Part shown: piece by piece, positions 17,719-26,440 of the stretch
Numbering within the stretch: the first letter of the stretch is position 1
Layout of the letters: each line of letters opens with the position of its first letter
From: Micromonospora echinospora
GTDB taxonomy: Bacteria; Actinomycetota; Actinomycetes; Mycobacteriales; Micromonosporaceae
DNA length: 64,000 bases
NCBI RefSeq assembly: GCF_900091495.1
Contig: NZ_LT607413.1
Location: forward strand, 2,294,001 to 2,358,000
Direction: 5' to 3'
The notes under the pieces: generated by a model
What the model was told of the DNA's origin: nothing
The model's input: only the letters and a program-made list of their open reading frames with translations
Databases searched by the model: none
Position numbers and translations under genes: made by a program

Positions 17719-18982
17719 AAGCACCCGGCCAGTACCATCGGACCGGCCGGCTGCTGCCGACCGGCGGCGTCAGATCCGTCCACTGTTGGCTGCGGTCGCT
17801 GTCTCCGTCGCAGGCGACGGAGCGTTCATCGCCGCCGCGCCGCTGCTGGCTTCGACGCTCACAGCCGATCCGCTTGCGATCTCCGCTGTGAGCGCGGCCT
17901 TCTATCTGCCATGGCTGGCCCTCGGGCTGCCTGCTGGAGCGCTCGCGGACAGGTGGCCACGCCGTCGAGTGCTCGTGATTGCCGACCTCGTCCGCGCGGT
18001 GCTGATCGGGCTGCTGGTCGCAGCGCTGGCGCTCGGTTGGGCGAGCATTCCGCTGCTGATCACGGTCGTCTTCGCGGTGGGTGTCGCCCAGTGCTTCTTC
18101 GACGCCGCGTCGCAGGCGGTGATCCCGATGATCATCGGCAGGGACGGGGATAACCTGAGCAAGGTCAACGGCCGGTACTGGGCGCTGGACACCACGGGAC
18201 GGTCGCTGGTGGGTCCGCCTCTCGGCTCGTTGACGTTCTCAGTCGGCCGGTCTCTGCCGTTCGCCGTCGACGCGGTCTCGTTCCTGGTCTCGGCGGCACT
18301 GGTGCGGATGGTGCCCGATGTGCGGTCTGAGCAGCCGGCCCGTCAGCCGTTGTGGGCGTCGATTCGTGAAGGCATGCGCCACCTGTTCAGAACACCGGAC
18401 CTTCGCGTCCTCGCGGTCGCGATGGGTGTGTTCAACCTCGGCTATTTCATGGTCATGGGGACGTTCGTGCTCTATGCCCAACGCACACTTCACCTTCCGA
18501 ACGCGGCCTACGGGGCTCTGCTGGCCGCGATGGCGGTGGGTGGGATCGTCGCTGCGGCCAATGCTCGCCGCCTGATCGCGGGTTTGGCGTACCGCAAGGT
18601 GCAGGCTGCCGCAATGACTGTCCAGGCGGGGGTGTGGCTGGTGGCGATGCTGACAGGCAACGTCTGGGTGATAGCAGCGCTGTTCGTGGTCTACGGCGCG
18701 GCGGCAAGTCTGGCGTCCGTCGCTGTCGGCTCAGCTCGGCAGGCGCTGTCACCGGACGGCTTGATCGGAAGGGTGGTCGCGGCGTTCCGGATTCTGGGCC
18801 TGGGCGGGGCGGGACTCGGTGCGCTTGTCGGCGGCGCGGTGGCGAAGTCGGCCGGGCTGGACGCGACCTTCGTTGTCGCTGCGGTGGTGCTGGTCGTGGC
18901 CGCGTTTTTCACCTGGCCGAGTAGACGGCAGCCGAATCAGGCGAACGATCACGAAGGGGTGCGGTCGGGCGCCCTCACTTGA
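17678..18982 (+). CDS. MFS transporter (MFS_3/EntS-like exporter)
   Basis: 434 residues with about 12 hydrophobic helices. The loop 2-3 motif is GALADRWPRRRVLV (near residue 88), the classic MFS motif A, and the helix pattern resembles the enterobactin-exporter-like MFS_3 group that often accompanies biosynthetic clusters. It starts inside the DUF397 gene; a GTG at 17693 is an alternative start. Its stop overlaps the end of the convergent tRNA-synthetase-like operon by 8 bp. It is a candidate product exporter for that operon by position only. Confidence 0.85.
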   Translation: MAWAKVSSVAPQPESTRPVPSDRPAAADRRRQIRPLLAAVAVSVAGDGAFIAAAPLLASTLTADPLAISAVSAAFYLPWLALGLPAGALADRWPRRRVLVIADLVRAVLIGLLVAALALGWASIPLLITVVFAVGVAQCFFDAASQAVIPMIIGRDGDNLSKVNGRYWALDTTGRSLVGPPLGSLTFSVGRSLPFAVDAVSFLVSAALVRMVPDVRSEQPARQPLWASIREGMRHLFRTPDLRVLAVAMGVFNLGYFMVMGTFVLYAQRTLHLPNAAYGALLAAMAVGGIVAAANARRLIAGLAYRKVQAAAMTVQAGVWLVAMLTGNVWVIAALFVVYGAAASLASVAVGSARQALSPDGLIGRVVAAFRILGLGGAGLGALVGGAVAKSAGLDATFVVAAVVLVVAAFFTWPSRRQPNQANDHEGVRSGALT

Positions 18983-20318
18983 GCCCTTTACCGCCGTCCG
19001 TATCGCGCAGCTTGAGGCCGGCAGACATTCCAGGCAACCGTGGGTCATCGCCATAGAAGATGCCGTGCAGCGAGACGATGCGGCGGCAGGTCGCGGCGTA
19101 GGAGGCCATGCCCTGCCGCCGGATCATCGGGATGAGCGTGCTGGATACGGAGAGGACCGCGCGCAGGAAGCCCGCGTAAGCACGTGGGACGTCGAACGCC
19201 TTCAGCTGCGACTCGACCTCGCTGAGCAGCTCGTCGCATGCGGCGTCCAAGTCGATGCCGCCGGTGCGGGGTTGCTGTAGACCGATGTACCGCAGACTGT
19301 TCAACACCTTTTCGCGCAGCCGTGAGGCACCCACGGTGGCCAGCGCGGTAGCACGGAGATCCTTGCCGAGCGGTGAGGACAGCAGCGCGGCGCGGACGAG
19401 GCACGGCTCGACATCAGCCGGCGCGTCGGCGAGTGAGGCACCGGTGTAGCGCGAGAGCTTGCGTCCCGCCGTGTCCAGCAGCGTGCCGTGCTGAACGATC
19501 ACGGCGGGCAGTGCGCCGGGTCGGTTGGCGGCCAGGAGCGTCAACAGCCACTTGCGCTGGATATCGAATCCGGCCGCGGCCACGATCGGGCCGTCAAGGC
19601 CGAGGCGGCGCAGCAGGCTTGGCCCGAGAGCACCAACCAGCCGCGGATCGAGGATCTCGCCGTCATGTAGCGGGGAAGGGACGCCGAGATTCCGCCGAGG
19701 GTGACCGACTCGAATCAACGGATGGACGTCGGCGAGGCTGCGCAGACGGCGGATGCCATAGCCGGGCACCCATTCGACGGTGGCCGCGCGACGGAACACC
19801 TCGTCAAGGTCGACGGGTAAGAACCAGTCCCATGTGGTTCGCACACGCAGCTTGCCACCACAGGTGAAGCAGTGCTCGGTATCGGCGCTCGGCGGGAGGG
19901 CGATCCGGCAACTGAGGCACCACTTCTCCTCAGCGGCCAGGTAGCGGACGACGTCGCTGTTGGCCAGGTCGGTGATGACGGCCTGGACGAGTGCTCGCAC
20001 GGACGCATCGTCATCCCGTAGTGCGGCATGGGGCGACACCGCGATGCCGAAGCCTTCCAACGTGGCGACGGCGTTGTCGACAGCAAGTCCGCAATAGCGG
20101 GCGAACTCCTCCGGATCGTGTCCGAACGTCGGCTCCAGGCGGCGGCTTGCCATGTTCCACGACTGCGGCAGGTGAGCATCACCGCCGAAATACTGGGCAG
20201 TCCGGCGAGCCGCGTCGAGCAGCACCCATGTGTAGATGCCGCCGAGGTGCGGTGCACCGGGCGGTGACGGCGGCGCCAACAGGACCGTGCTCGGCTCGCG
20301 GTCCTCCCACGCGATCAT
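18975..20318 (-). CDS. Shortened class I aminoacyl-tRNA synthetase-like protein (MetRS-type core)
   Basis: 447 residues, against about 520-650 for a working MetRS. The N-terminal APPSPPGAPHLGGIYTW (residues about 14-30) stands where the HIGH motif should be, but reads HLGG. A CLSCR...CFTCGG zinc knuckle lies near residues 138-160. The segment VAAAGFDIQRKW...IVQHGTLLDTAGRKLSRYTG (near 248-298) matches the MetRS block from GKDI to KMSKS, with KLSRY in place of KMSKS. Helices after residue 330 may be a reduced anticodon-binding region. It is the last gene of the five-gene operon, coupled to serC by an ATGA overlap. It may activate an amino acid or load a carrier rather than serve translation; that is inference. 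Confidence 0.8.
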   Translation of the reverse strand: MIAWEDREPSTVLLAPPSPPGAPHLGGIYTWVLLDAARRTAQYFGGDAHLPQSWNMASRRLEPTFGHDPEEFARYCGLAVDNAVATLEGFGIAVSPHAALRDDDASVRALVQAVITDLANSDVVRYLAAEEKWCLSCRIALPPSADTEHCFTCGGKLRVRTTWDWFLPVDLDEVFRRAATVEWVPGYGIRRLRSLADVHPLIRVGHPRRNLGVPSPLHDGEILDPRLVGALGPSLLRRLGLDGPIVAAAGFDIQRKWLLTLLAANRPGALPAVIVQHGTLLDTAGRKLSRYTGASLADAPADVEPCLVRAALLSSPLGKDLRATALATVGASRLREKVLNSLRYIGLQQPRTGGIDLDAACDELLSEVESQLKAFDVPRAYAGFLRAVLSVSSTLIPMIRRQGMASYAATCRRIVSLHGIFYGDDPRLPGMSAGLKLRDTDGGKGLK

Positions 20319-21448
20319 CGCGGCACCCGCGCTCCGCCGCCCGGGACGCGGCGGGGCAGCCGCCGCCGCTTGGCGCGGGCGAAGTGCGCCATGAATTCGA
20401 CGAGCTGGCCGACCGCATCCAGGGAGACCGCGTTGAACAGCGAAGCACGCAGGTGTCCGACCTTGCGGTATCCCCACAGCCCGACAAGTCCCTGCTGCGC
20501 GGCGTCTGCCTGAAACTCGTCCTCCAACTCCGCGGTCGGCAGCGCGAACGTGACATTGACCTTCGACCGGCTGTCACGGTCGGCGAGGCCCGTATAGAAG
20601 TCGCTGTCGTCGATCGTGCGGTAGAGCATCTGGGACTTGGTGGTGCTGAGGGTGTCCATCGCCTCGACTCCGCCCTGCTGGATGGTCCACCCGGCCATGA
20701 GGTTCAGAACGAAGATCGCACTGATCGGCGGGGTGTTGAATCGCGACCCCGCCTGCGCGTGCGTGAGGTAGCTGAGGAAGGGCGGGAGCTGCCGTACCGG
20801 TTCGAGAAGGTCGGCTCGGATCACGACGAGCGCGACGCCGGCGGTACCGAGGTTCTTGTGAGAGGTCGCGTAGATCAGGCCGTGCCGGGCAATGTCGAAC
20901 GGGCGGGTGAGGAGGTCGCTGGACGCGTCACAGGCGAGCCATGTGCTCGCCGGGATGTCGGGCGGTTGCTTGAACTGCGTGCCCATTTCGGTGTTGTTCG
21001 ACGTGTAGTGCACGTACCGGGCGGTCGGCGTGAACGACGCCTCGGCTGGCGAAGGCAGACGCAGGTAGCCGGCTGCGTGCGTGGAGGCAGCGATGTTGAC
21101 GTAGCCGTATACCGCCGCCTCGGCGGCTGCCGCCGCCCCGAAGTGTCCCGTGACCACGTAGTCCGCGACGGCGTCCGGGCTGAGGTGGTTGGCGGGCAGC
21201 ATCGTGAACTGGAAGCGCGCGCCACCGTGTAGTAGCAGCAGTTTGTACCCCACCGGGACGCCGATGAGCGCGCGCAGGCGCTCGACCGTGTTGTTGTAGA
21301 GCCGCTCGAACTGTCCGCTGCGGTGGCCCAGTTCGAGGATGCCGAGCCCGGTGTCGGCGTAGTGCTCAACGCTTGCCTGGTACTCGGTCAGCACGTCGTC
21401 GGGGAGGATGGACGGCCCAGGGGCGAAGCTGCGTACTCGTGTGGGCAT
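20315..21448 (-). CDS. SerC-like phosphoserine aminotransferase paralogue
   Basis: A 377-residue PLP-dependent class V aminotransferase. FAPGPSILPDDVL, the phosphate-site ELGHRSGQFERL (near residue 40) and LLLHGGARFQF (near 72) follow SerC. The PLP lysine is in LIYATSHKNLGTAGVALVV (near 200). The C-terminal phosphate-binding HR pair of SerC reads YR here (GYRKVGHLRAS), although the following arginine is kept. The substrate may therefore be phosphoserine or a relative. A strong GGAGG precedes the ATG at 21448. It lies between ValRS-like and MetRS-like genes, so it probably makes or consumes an amino acid for that pathway. Confidence 0.88.
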   Translation of the reverse strand: MPTRVRSFAPGPSILPDDVLTEYQASVEHYADTGLGILELGHRSGQFERLYNNTVERLRALIGVPVGYKLLLLHGGARFQFTMLPANHLSPDAVADYVVTGHFGAAAAAEAAVYGYVNIAASTHAAGYLRLPSPAEASFTPTARYVHYTSNNTEMGTQFKQPPDIPASTWLACDASSDLLTRPFDIARHGLIYATSHKNLGTAGVALVVIRADLLEPVRQLPPFLSYLTHAQAGSRFNTPPISAIFVLNLMAGWTIQQGGVEAMDTLSTTKSQMLYRTIDDSDFYTGLADRDSRSKVNVTFALPTAELEDEFQADAAQQGLVGLWGYRKVGHLRASLFNAVSLDAVGQLVEFMAHFARAKRRRLPRRVPGGGARVPR

Positions 21449-21546
21449 GGCGTGCCTCCGTAGCTGATGTGTACGGCTCCGAGGGTTCGGGTAGGCGTGC
21501 CCGGCTGGCCACCATGAATCAGGTAGTGGGCCAGCCGGGCGGTATA

Positions 21547-24009
21547 TCAGGCGATGATGGCGACCCTGATGCCGTTGACGCCGCTGTCGGTGTCCGCGTC
21601 ACCGAAAACCGCTTCGTCGGCGCGGGCAGCCACGCGAAGCGGTTCGGCTAGTGCTCGGGCGGTTCGGTGGCCGTCGTCGGTGACGCCCTGCAGCACGACT
21701 TTCGCGATGCGGGTGTTGCTGCCGAGGTTGAGGCCGCTACGCAGGACGCGGATTTGGTCGAGGATCGTGGACATGGTGTCGATGAGCTTGCGGTCGGTCC
21801 GCCACTGTGGCTGCGGTGCCGGCCAGGACGTGAGGTGAAGGCTGATGGTGTTCTCGTGGGGCCGGAACATCTGCTGGTAGAGATAGTCCGTGATGAACGG
21901 GGCGAAGGGCGCGAACATGCCGAGGACGGCGCGGAAGCCGATGCCGAGCGCCGCGCGGGCGCTGGCCCGGTCGGCGTCGGTGTGGTTGCCGGGGTTGAGG
22001 AACCGCTCTTTGACCATCTCGATGTACCGGTCGCAAAAGACTGACCAGAAGAAGCGTGTCGCGGCCTGGTATCCCTGCATGAAGTCGTACTCGTCCATCG
22101 CCGCGGTGGTCTCGTCGATGGCGGACGCCAGGTGCGACAGCATCCACCGGTCCACGTCGGTGCACAGCGCTGCGGGATCTGGCGCGGCTTGTGGGTCGAA
22201 CCCGTACATGGTCATCAGTCGGGCGACGTTCCACATCTTCACGGCGAACTTGCGGCCGGTCTTGACGTCCTTCTCGTTGTAGCGTAGATCGGTGCCGATC
22301 CGCGCCTTGGTGGCCCAGATGCGCAGCGCATCGGCGCCGTACCGCTCGATGACGTGATCGGGGACGTAGCGGTTGAAGCCGTCCGGCGTGGTGGACTGGT
22401 CGAGGTCTCGCTTGGCGATCTTCTTGCCCTGCTCGTTCAGCCCCCAGCCGGAGATCATCACGGTCTGCCAGGGCAGCCGGTCGAAGTGGTACTGCGACTG
22501 CACGATGGTGTAGAACAGCCAGGTTCTGATGATCTCGAATGCCTGCACACGCAAACTCATGGGAGCCAGCCGCGGGTCGCTGTTCAGCCCGTTGACCGCC
22601 CAGCCGTCGTTGATCTGTGGCGACAGGGAGGAGGTCATCCACGTGTCCATGACGTCGGGATCCGGGCTGAGGCGACCGGAGCAGGCCGGGCAGGCATCCA
22701 CTGGCGGTGCATCGGCGAGGGGGTCGGCGGGCAGCGCGCTCAGGTCGGCGGTGACCGCGTGGCCGCAGTCGTCGCAGAACCACACCGGAAACGGCACGCC
22801 GTAGTGCCGCTGGCGGCTGATGTTCCAGTCCCACTTCAGGCCCTCGATCCAGTCTTCGAGGCGGCGCTGCATGTGGGCGGGTATCCAGGTCAGCTCCTTG
22901 GCGCGGGCCAGGAACGTGTCCTGGTGCTCGCGCACGCGGATGAACCACTGCGCCCGGATCTGGTACTCGACCGGCGTCAGACACCGCTCGTGCACCCCGA
23001 CGTTCTGTTTGAGCGGGCGGCTTCTACTCAACGCGCCGATCTCTGCGAGCCGGGCCACGATTGCCGCTCGCGCCTGGGTCAGTTGCAGACCCGCGAACTG
23101 CCCGGCGAGATCTGACAGCCGACCGTCGGGGGTGACGACGAGCCGCAGGTCGAGCCCGTCGCGTCGCCACTTCAGGACGTCTTCGCCGTCGCCGAAGGTA
23201 CAGACCATCATCAGCCCCGTGCCGAAGGCGGGATCCACGGACTTATCGGCCTTGATCGGGACCTGATAGCCGAACAGCGGCACGGTCGCCTGAGTGCCGA
23301 GCAGGTCCCGGTACCGCTCGTCCTCCGGATGGAAGTACAGCGCCACGCAGGCGGGCAGAAGCTCGGGGCGGGTCGTTGCGATGACCAGCGCCCGACTGTC
23401 CGCCGCCGCGAAAGCGATGTCGTGCATCTTCCCATTGCGGTCGAGGTCTTCGACATCGGCTTGCGCCAGGGCGGTCCGGCACTCGGTACACCAGATGATC
23501 GGATCTTCCACCCGGCGCAGATGGCCCGCCTCGTGGAGCTTGATGAAACTCGTCTGCGCGGTGAGCTGGCACCGCTTGTCGATGGTCGAGTAGAGCAGAT
23601 TCCAGTCGACCGACAGACCCACCCGGCGCCACAGGTCCTCATACCGGGCAGCCGTCTTGCGGGTTTCGGCCAGGCACAGGGCCACGAACTCCGACCGCGG
23701 CATGTCGACGGCTTTGACCCCGTAGGTCTTCTCGACGTAGCGCTCGGTGGGGAGGCCGTTGTCGTCAAAACCCATCGGGTAGAAGACACGGTCGCCTTGC
23801 ATCCTTCGGTACCTGACCACGAAGTCGGGCTGCGAGTAGCTCATGGCATGGCCGACGTGAAGGTGGGACGCCGACACGTACGGAGGAGGCGTATCGATGC
23901 TGAACACCGGGCCGACCGCCGAGCGGTCGAACCGATAGATGTCGTGCTCCTCCCAGAGTGCCCGGACCGTCGTCTCGACGGCGAGATGGTCGTATTCAGC
24001 GGCATCCAT
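21547..24009 (-). CDS. valS: Valyl-tRNA synthetase, archaeal/alphaproteobacterial type, extra copy
   Basis: An 820-residue class I synthetase. It has IDTPPPYVSASHLHVGHAMS (the HIGH motif as HVGH, near residue 50), PMGFDDNGLPTERYVEK, an editing domain with the TTRPE motif near 213 and CTFGDGEDV, the WDWNISRQRHYGVPFPVW block, and a zinc-binding CDDCG...CPACS region. The KMSKS site is altered to KKIAKRD: both lysines remain, but M, S and S are changed. The anticodon-binding helices after about residue 600 are present. The type resembles archaeal and alphaproteobacterial ValRS, which is not the usual housekeeping actinobacterial form. It may be a drug-resistant spare or a pathway enzyme making Val-tRNA. 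It sits third in the operon. Confidence 0.9.
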   Translation of the reverse strand: MDAAEYDHLAVETTVRALWEEHDIYRFDRSAVGPVFSIDTPPPYVSASHLHVGHAMSYSQPDFVVRYRRMQGDRVFYPMGFDDNGLPTERYVEKTYGVKAVDMPRSEFVALCLAETRKTAARYEDLWRRVGLSVDWNLLYSTIDKRCQLTAQTSFIKLHEAGHLRRVEDPIIWCTECRTALAQADVEDLDRNGKMHDIAFAAADSRALVIATTRPELLPACVALYFHPEDERYRDLLGTQATVPLFGYQVPIKADKSVDPAFGTGLMMVCTFGDGEDVLKWRRDGLDLRLVVTPDGRLSDLAGQFAGLQLTQARAAIVARLAEIGALSRSRPLKQNVGVHERCLTPVEYQIRAQWFIRVREHQDTFLARAKELTWIPAHMQRRLEDWIEGLKWDWNISRQRHYGVPFPVWFCDDCGHAVTADLSALPADPLADAPPVDACPACSGRLSPDPDVMDTWMTSSLSPQINDGWAVNGLNSDPRLAPMSLRVQAFEIIRTWLFYTIVQSQYHFDRLPWQTVMISGWGLNEQGKKIAKRDLDQSTTPDGFNRYVPDHVIERYGADALRIWATKARIGTDLRYNEKDVKTGRKFAVKMWNVARLMTMYGFDPQAAPDPAALCTDVDRWMLSHLASAIDETTAAMDEYDFMQGYQAATRFFWSVFCDRYIEMVKERFLNPGNHTDADRASARAALGIGFRAVLGMFAPFAPFITDYLYQQMFRPHENTISLHLTSWPAPQPQWRTDRKLIDTMSTILDQIRVLRSGLNLGSNTRIAKVVLQGVTDDGHRTARALAEPLRVAARADEAVFGDADTDSGVNGIRVAIIA

Positions 24010-24042
24010 GTCGTGGCATCCTCACTCTTGCGCTGGCCGGTT

Positions 24043-25269
24043 TCAGTGGGGGTGTGTCTGGCTGAGGCGACGCTCGAAGATCAGGCGGGCCTCGGGGGTG
24101 AGGTCCATCGACAGCACCTCGCTCGCATCGACGAACCGGTAGTTCGAGTGCTCGGTCAGGCGAGGTGCGACGCTGTCGGGCAACTCAATCTCGAACGAGA
24201 ACGCGGCCAGTCGGCCACTCACGACGGGCTGGCCGTCGAACAGGCGACTGACGGCGAGGTAGGTGCCGGTCTCCTCCCACACCTCACGGGTCGCTCCGTC
24301 GCGAGGATCCTCGCCGGCCTGGAGGTAGCCGCCGGGGATCGTCCATTGGCCGGGGTAGAGGTAGTCGTCGGGGTGTCGCTGCACGAGCAGTGCCTTGTGC
24401 CCAGCCCACAGGATGCTCATTGCTGCTGCCTGCGGTAGCTCAATGTCCCAGCGGACCGCGCTGTCCTGTCCGTTCCATCGCACGTCGCTGACGCCCCGGC
24501 GGCGGAAGTCGTCGAGCATGCGGCCATGGGCGGCGTCTAGGAAGGTCGCCCCGCGCAACGCGAAGGCCGCGCCCACCTCCTCGTACTGCGAAGTGGCCTT
24601 GCGGGTAGCGCACTCCTCCAGGAACGCGATCTCCTCAGCGGTCAGTCGCTCGGTCGCGGTCAGATGATCCAGGCCGTCCCGGTAGCCCATGCTGAGGTAG
24701 CCGTAGAACGCCGCGATGTACTCCAGGCTGATGAGCGGCGTCCGCACGAACTCGGCCGCGCCGTGGGGTGCCATAGAGACGTCGAACAGGAACTTGCGCA
24801 GGAAGTAGGAAAAGGAGGCTACGGTCCGGATCGCCTCGCGACGGGTACGCGACGGAGGCGGGTCGGTGAACTCGGCGAAGATGTTCCGCCCGAACAGGTT
24901 CACGCTGGTGTACTTCGCCTGGTAGATGAACAGCTCCGCGCGGTTTTTGTGCTGGAACAGCTCGTATCGCCCCAGTAAGGGCTGCGCGTCGGCCAGAGTG
25001 TGCACGTTGACGCTGATCGGAATGCCGAGCTGTGCTGCCAGTTCGTCGCGGACCTTCGCGATGCCCTCGGCGGTGCCGGCGTCGAGGCAGTCAATGATCA
25101 TTTGAACGTCGATGTTGCTTTTAGCGTGGGCGATACCGCGTGAACGCGAGCCCATCAGCATCGCGCCGACCACCGCAGGGACGCCGCCGAAAGCCTCACG
25201 GAGCACCTCGACGAGATCGGTGTCGATTTGGCGGGTGTTCAGCCGGTCGGAGATCAGCAAGTCGGTCAC
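24043..25269 (-). CDS. Nucleotidyltransferase-like domain fused to a Nudix hydrolase domain
   Basis: 408 residues. The N-terminal domain (about 1-110) shows VGAMLMGSRSRGIAHAKSNIDVQMI, the GSxxxG/SxxD strand of nucleotidyltransferases, with Asn in place of the first catalytic Asp. A helical middle follows to about 265. The C-terminal Nudix domain has a complete box, GYLQAGEDPRDGATREVWEE (from about residue 312), so phosphoanhydride hydrolysis is likely. The split suggests binding of a nucleotide or nucleotidylated product. It overlaps the oxidoreductase stop by 4 bp and precedes valS by 33 bp, so it is clearly in the operon. Confidence 0.85.
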   Translation of the reverse strand: MTDLLISDRLNTRQIDTDLVEVLREAFGGVPAVVGAMLMGSRSRGIAHAKSNIDVQMIIDCLDAGTAEGIAKVRDELAAQLGIPISVNVHTLADAQPLLGRYELFQHKNRAELFIYQAKYTSVNLFGRNIFAEFTDPPPSRTRREAIRTVASFSYFLRKFLFDVSMAPHGAAEFVRTPLISLEYIAAFYGYLSMGYRDGLDHLTATERLTAEEIAFLEECATRKATSQYEEVGAAFALRGATFLDAAHGRMLDDFRRRGVSDVRWNGQDSAVRWDIELPQAAAMSILWAGHKALLVQRHPDDYLYPGQWTIPGGYLQAGEDPRDGATREVWEETGTYLAVSRLFDGQPVVSGRLAAFSFEIELPDSVAPRLTEHSNYRFVDASEVLSMDLTPEARLIFERRLSQTHPH

Positions 25270-26384
25270 GCTAAGGCCGTCCTTTGCGAGGGAACGAGTG
25301 AGGGACCGTAGGCGGGTCGATCGGGCCGGGGGCCGGGATCGGTGGCCGACGACACCTGGCCCAAGGTCATCGTGAGGTCGATCCAGTCGCCGCCGAGTGC
25401 GGCCGAAGCAGTGGCGGCTTCCAGCACAGCCACCACGATCGCGCCGTGGATGCCGTCAGTCCTTGGACGCGCACCAGTGCGGACGCAGTCCGCGAAGTGG
25501 CTCAGCTCGGTGTCGAGCGGAGGGCGACGATCGGCTGTCGAGAGCGTTCGCGGCAGCACCTTGCTGCCGTTGACATGCAGCCGGACAGCTCCGTCCACGT
25601 CGTCGTAGACGATGCCTCCCGATGTGCCCGCGACCGTAGCCCGCCTGACCTTCTCGGGGTCGATGCAGCTGACGTGCACGTGGCCAAGGAAGTCGCCGAA
25701 GTCGAGCGTGAGGAAAGCCAGGTCGGAAACGGTGGGCCGGGTGAACATGTACTCCACACAGCGCACCGCCGCCGGCGGACGTCCAGCCCAGCGAATCAGG
25801 ATCGACACGTCATGCGGTCCGAGGTTCCAGATGACGTTGGCGTCGTCGCGGAACCTTCCGTACGCCAGGCGCTGCAGGCTGACGTAACGCAGCTCGCCGA
25901 CCTGCCCCTCCCGAAGAGCACGCTCAACGTCGATGACGTGCTCGGAGTACAGGAACGTGTGGCCCACCATGAGAGTGAGACCAGCTGTCGCTGCGGCCTT
26001 GGTCAACGCGACCGAATCCGTGGTCGACAGGGCCAGGGGCTTCTCGACAAATACGTGCTTGCCCTGGGAGATCGCCGCCATAGCAAGCTCGAAGTGACTT
26101 GCGGCGTGCGTCACGATCAGCACCGCCTCGATCTGCCGGTTACCCAGCAGGTCCGCTGGGGATAGGACCTTGGGTGCGGACGTCAGACGGGCGGCAAGTC
26201 TCGTTGCAGCCTCGGGACTGGCGTCCGCCACAGCCGACAGCCGGGCTCCGACACTTCGTTCAACTGCCGCCGCGACGTTGGCACCCCACTGCCCGCAGCC
26301 GATTAGACCGAACCTCACGGGCCCGGAGGTCTGGTGATCTCGCCTTTCAGCGTCAGGCGCGGTCGCAGCCTGGGGGTGTGGCAT
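25266..26384 (-). CDS. Gfo/Idh/MocA-family NAD(P)-dependent oxidoreductase
   Basis: 372 residues. The N-terminal Rossmann motif is VRFGLIGCGQWGANV (near residue 24), the family catalytic-lysine motif is HVFVEKPLAL (near 109), and the substrate-domain histidine lies in NLGPHDVSILIRWAG (near 183). The C-terminal beta-sheet domain is complete. It oxidises or reduces a sugar, cyclitol or imine substrate, which cannot be deduced. The start is the ATG at 26384, preceded by GGAGG; an in-frame ATG at 26420 lacks one. It is the first gene of the five-gene operon, 39 bp downstream of a palindromic operator candidate. Confidence 0.88.
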   Translation of the reverse strand: MPHPQAATAPDAERRDHQTSGPVRFGLIGCGQWGANVAAAVERSVGARLSAVADASPEAATRLAARLTSAPKVLSPADLLGNRQIEAVLIVTHAASHFELAMAAISQGKHVFVEKPLALSTTDSVALTKAAATAGLTLMVGHTFLYSEHVIDVERALREGQVGELRYVSLQRLAYGRFRDDANVIWNLGPHDVSILIRWAGRPPAAVRCVEYMFTRPTVSDLAFLTLDFGDFLGHVHVSCIDPEKVRRATVAGTSGGIVYDDVDGAVRLHVNGSKVLPRTLSTADRRPPLDTELSHFADCVRTGARPRTDGIHGAIVVAVLEAATASAALGGDWIDLTMTLGQVSSATDPGPRPDRPAYGPSLVPSQRTALA

Positions 26385-26422
26385 CGAACTGCCTCCTACA
26401 GCATCATCGAACAAGATCACTT

Positions 26423-26440
26423 ATTCATGCACGCATGAAT
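26423..26440. promoter_or_regulatory. Perfect 8-2-8 inverted repeat ahead of the synthetase-aminotransferase operon
   Basis: ATTCATGC-AC-GCATGAAT in a locally AT-rich patch, 39-56 bp before the ATG at 26384. It is a probable repressor operator overlapping the promoter of the operon. Confidence 0.65.
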
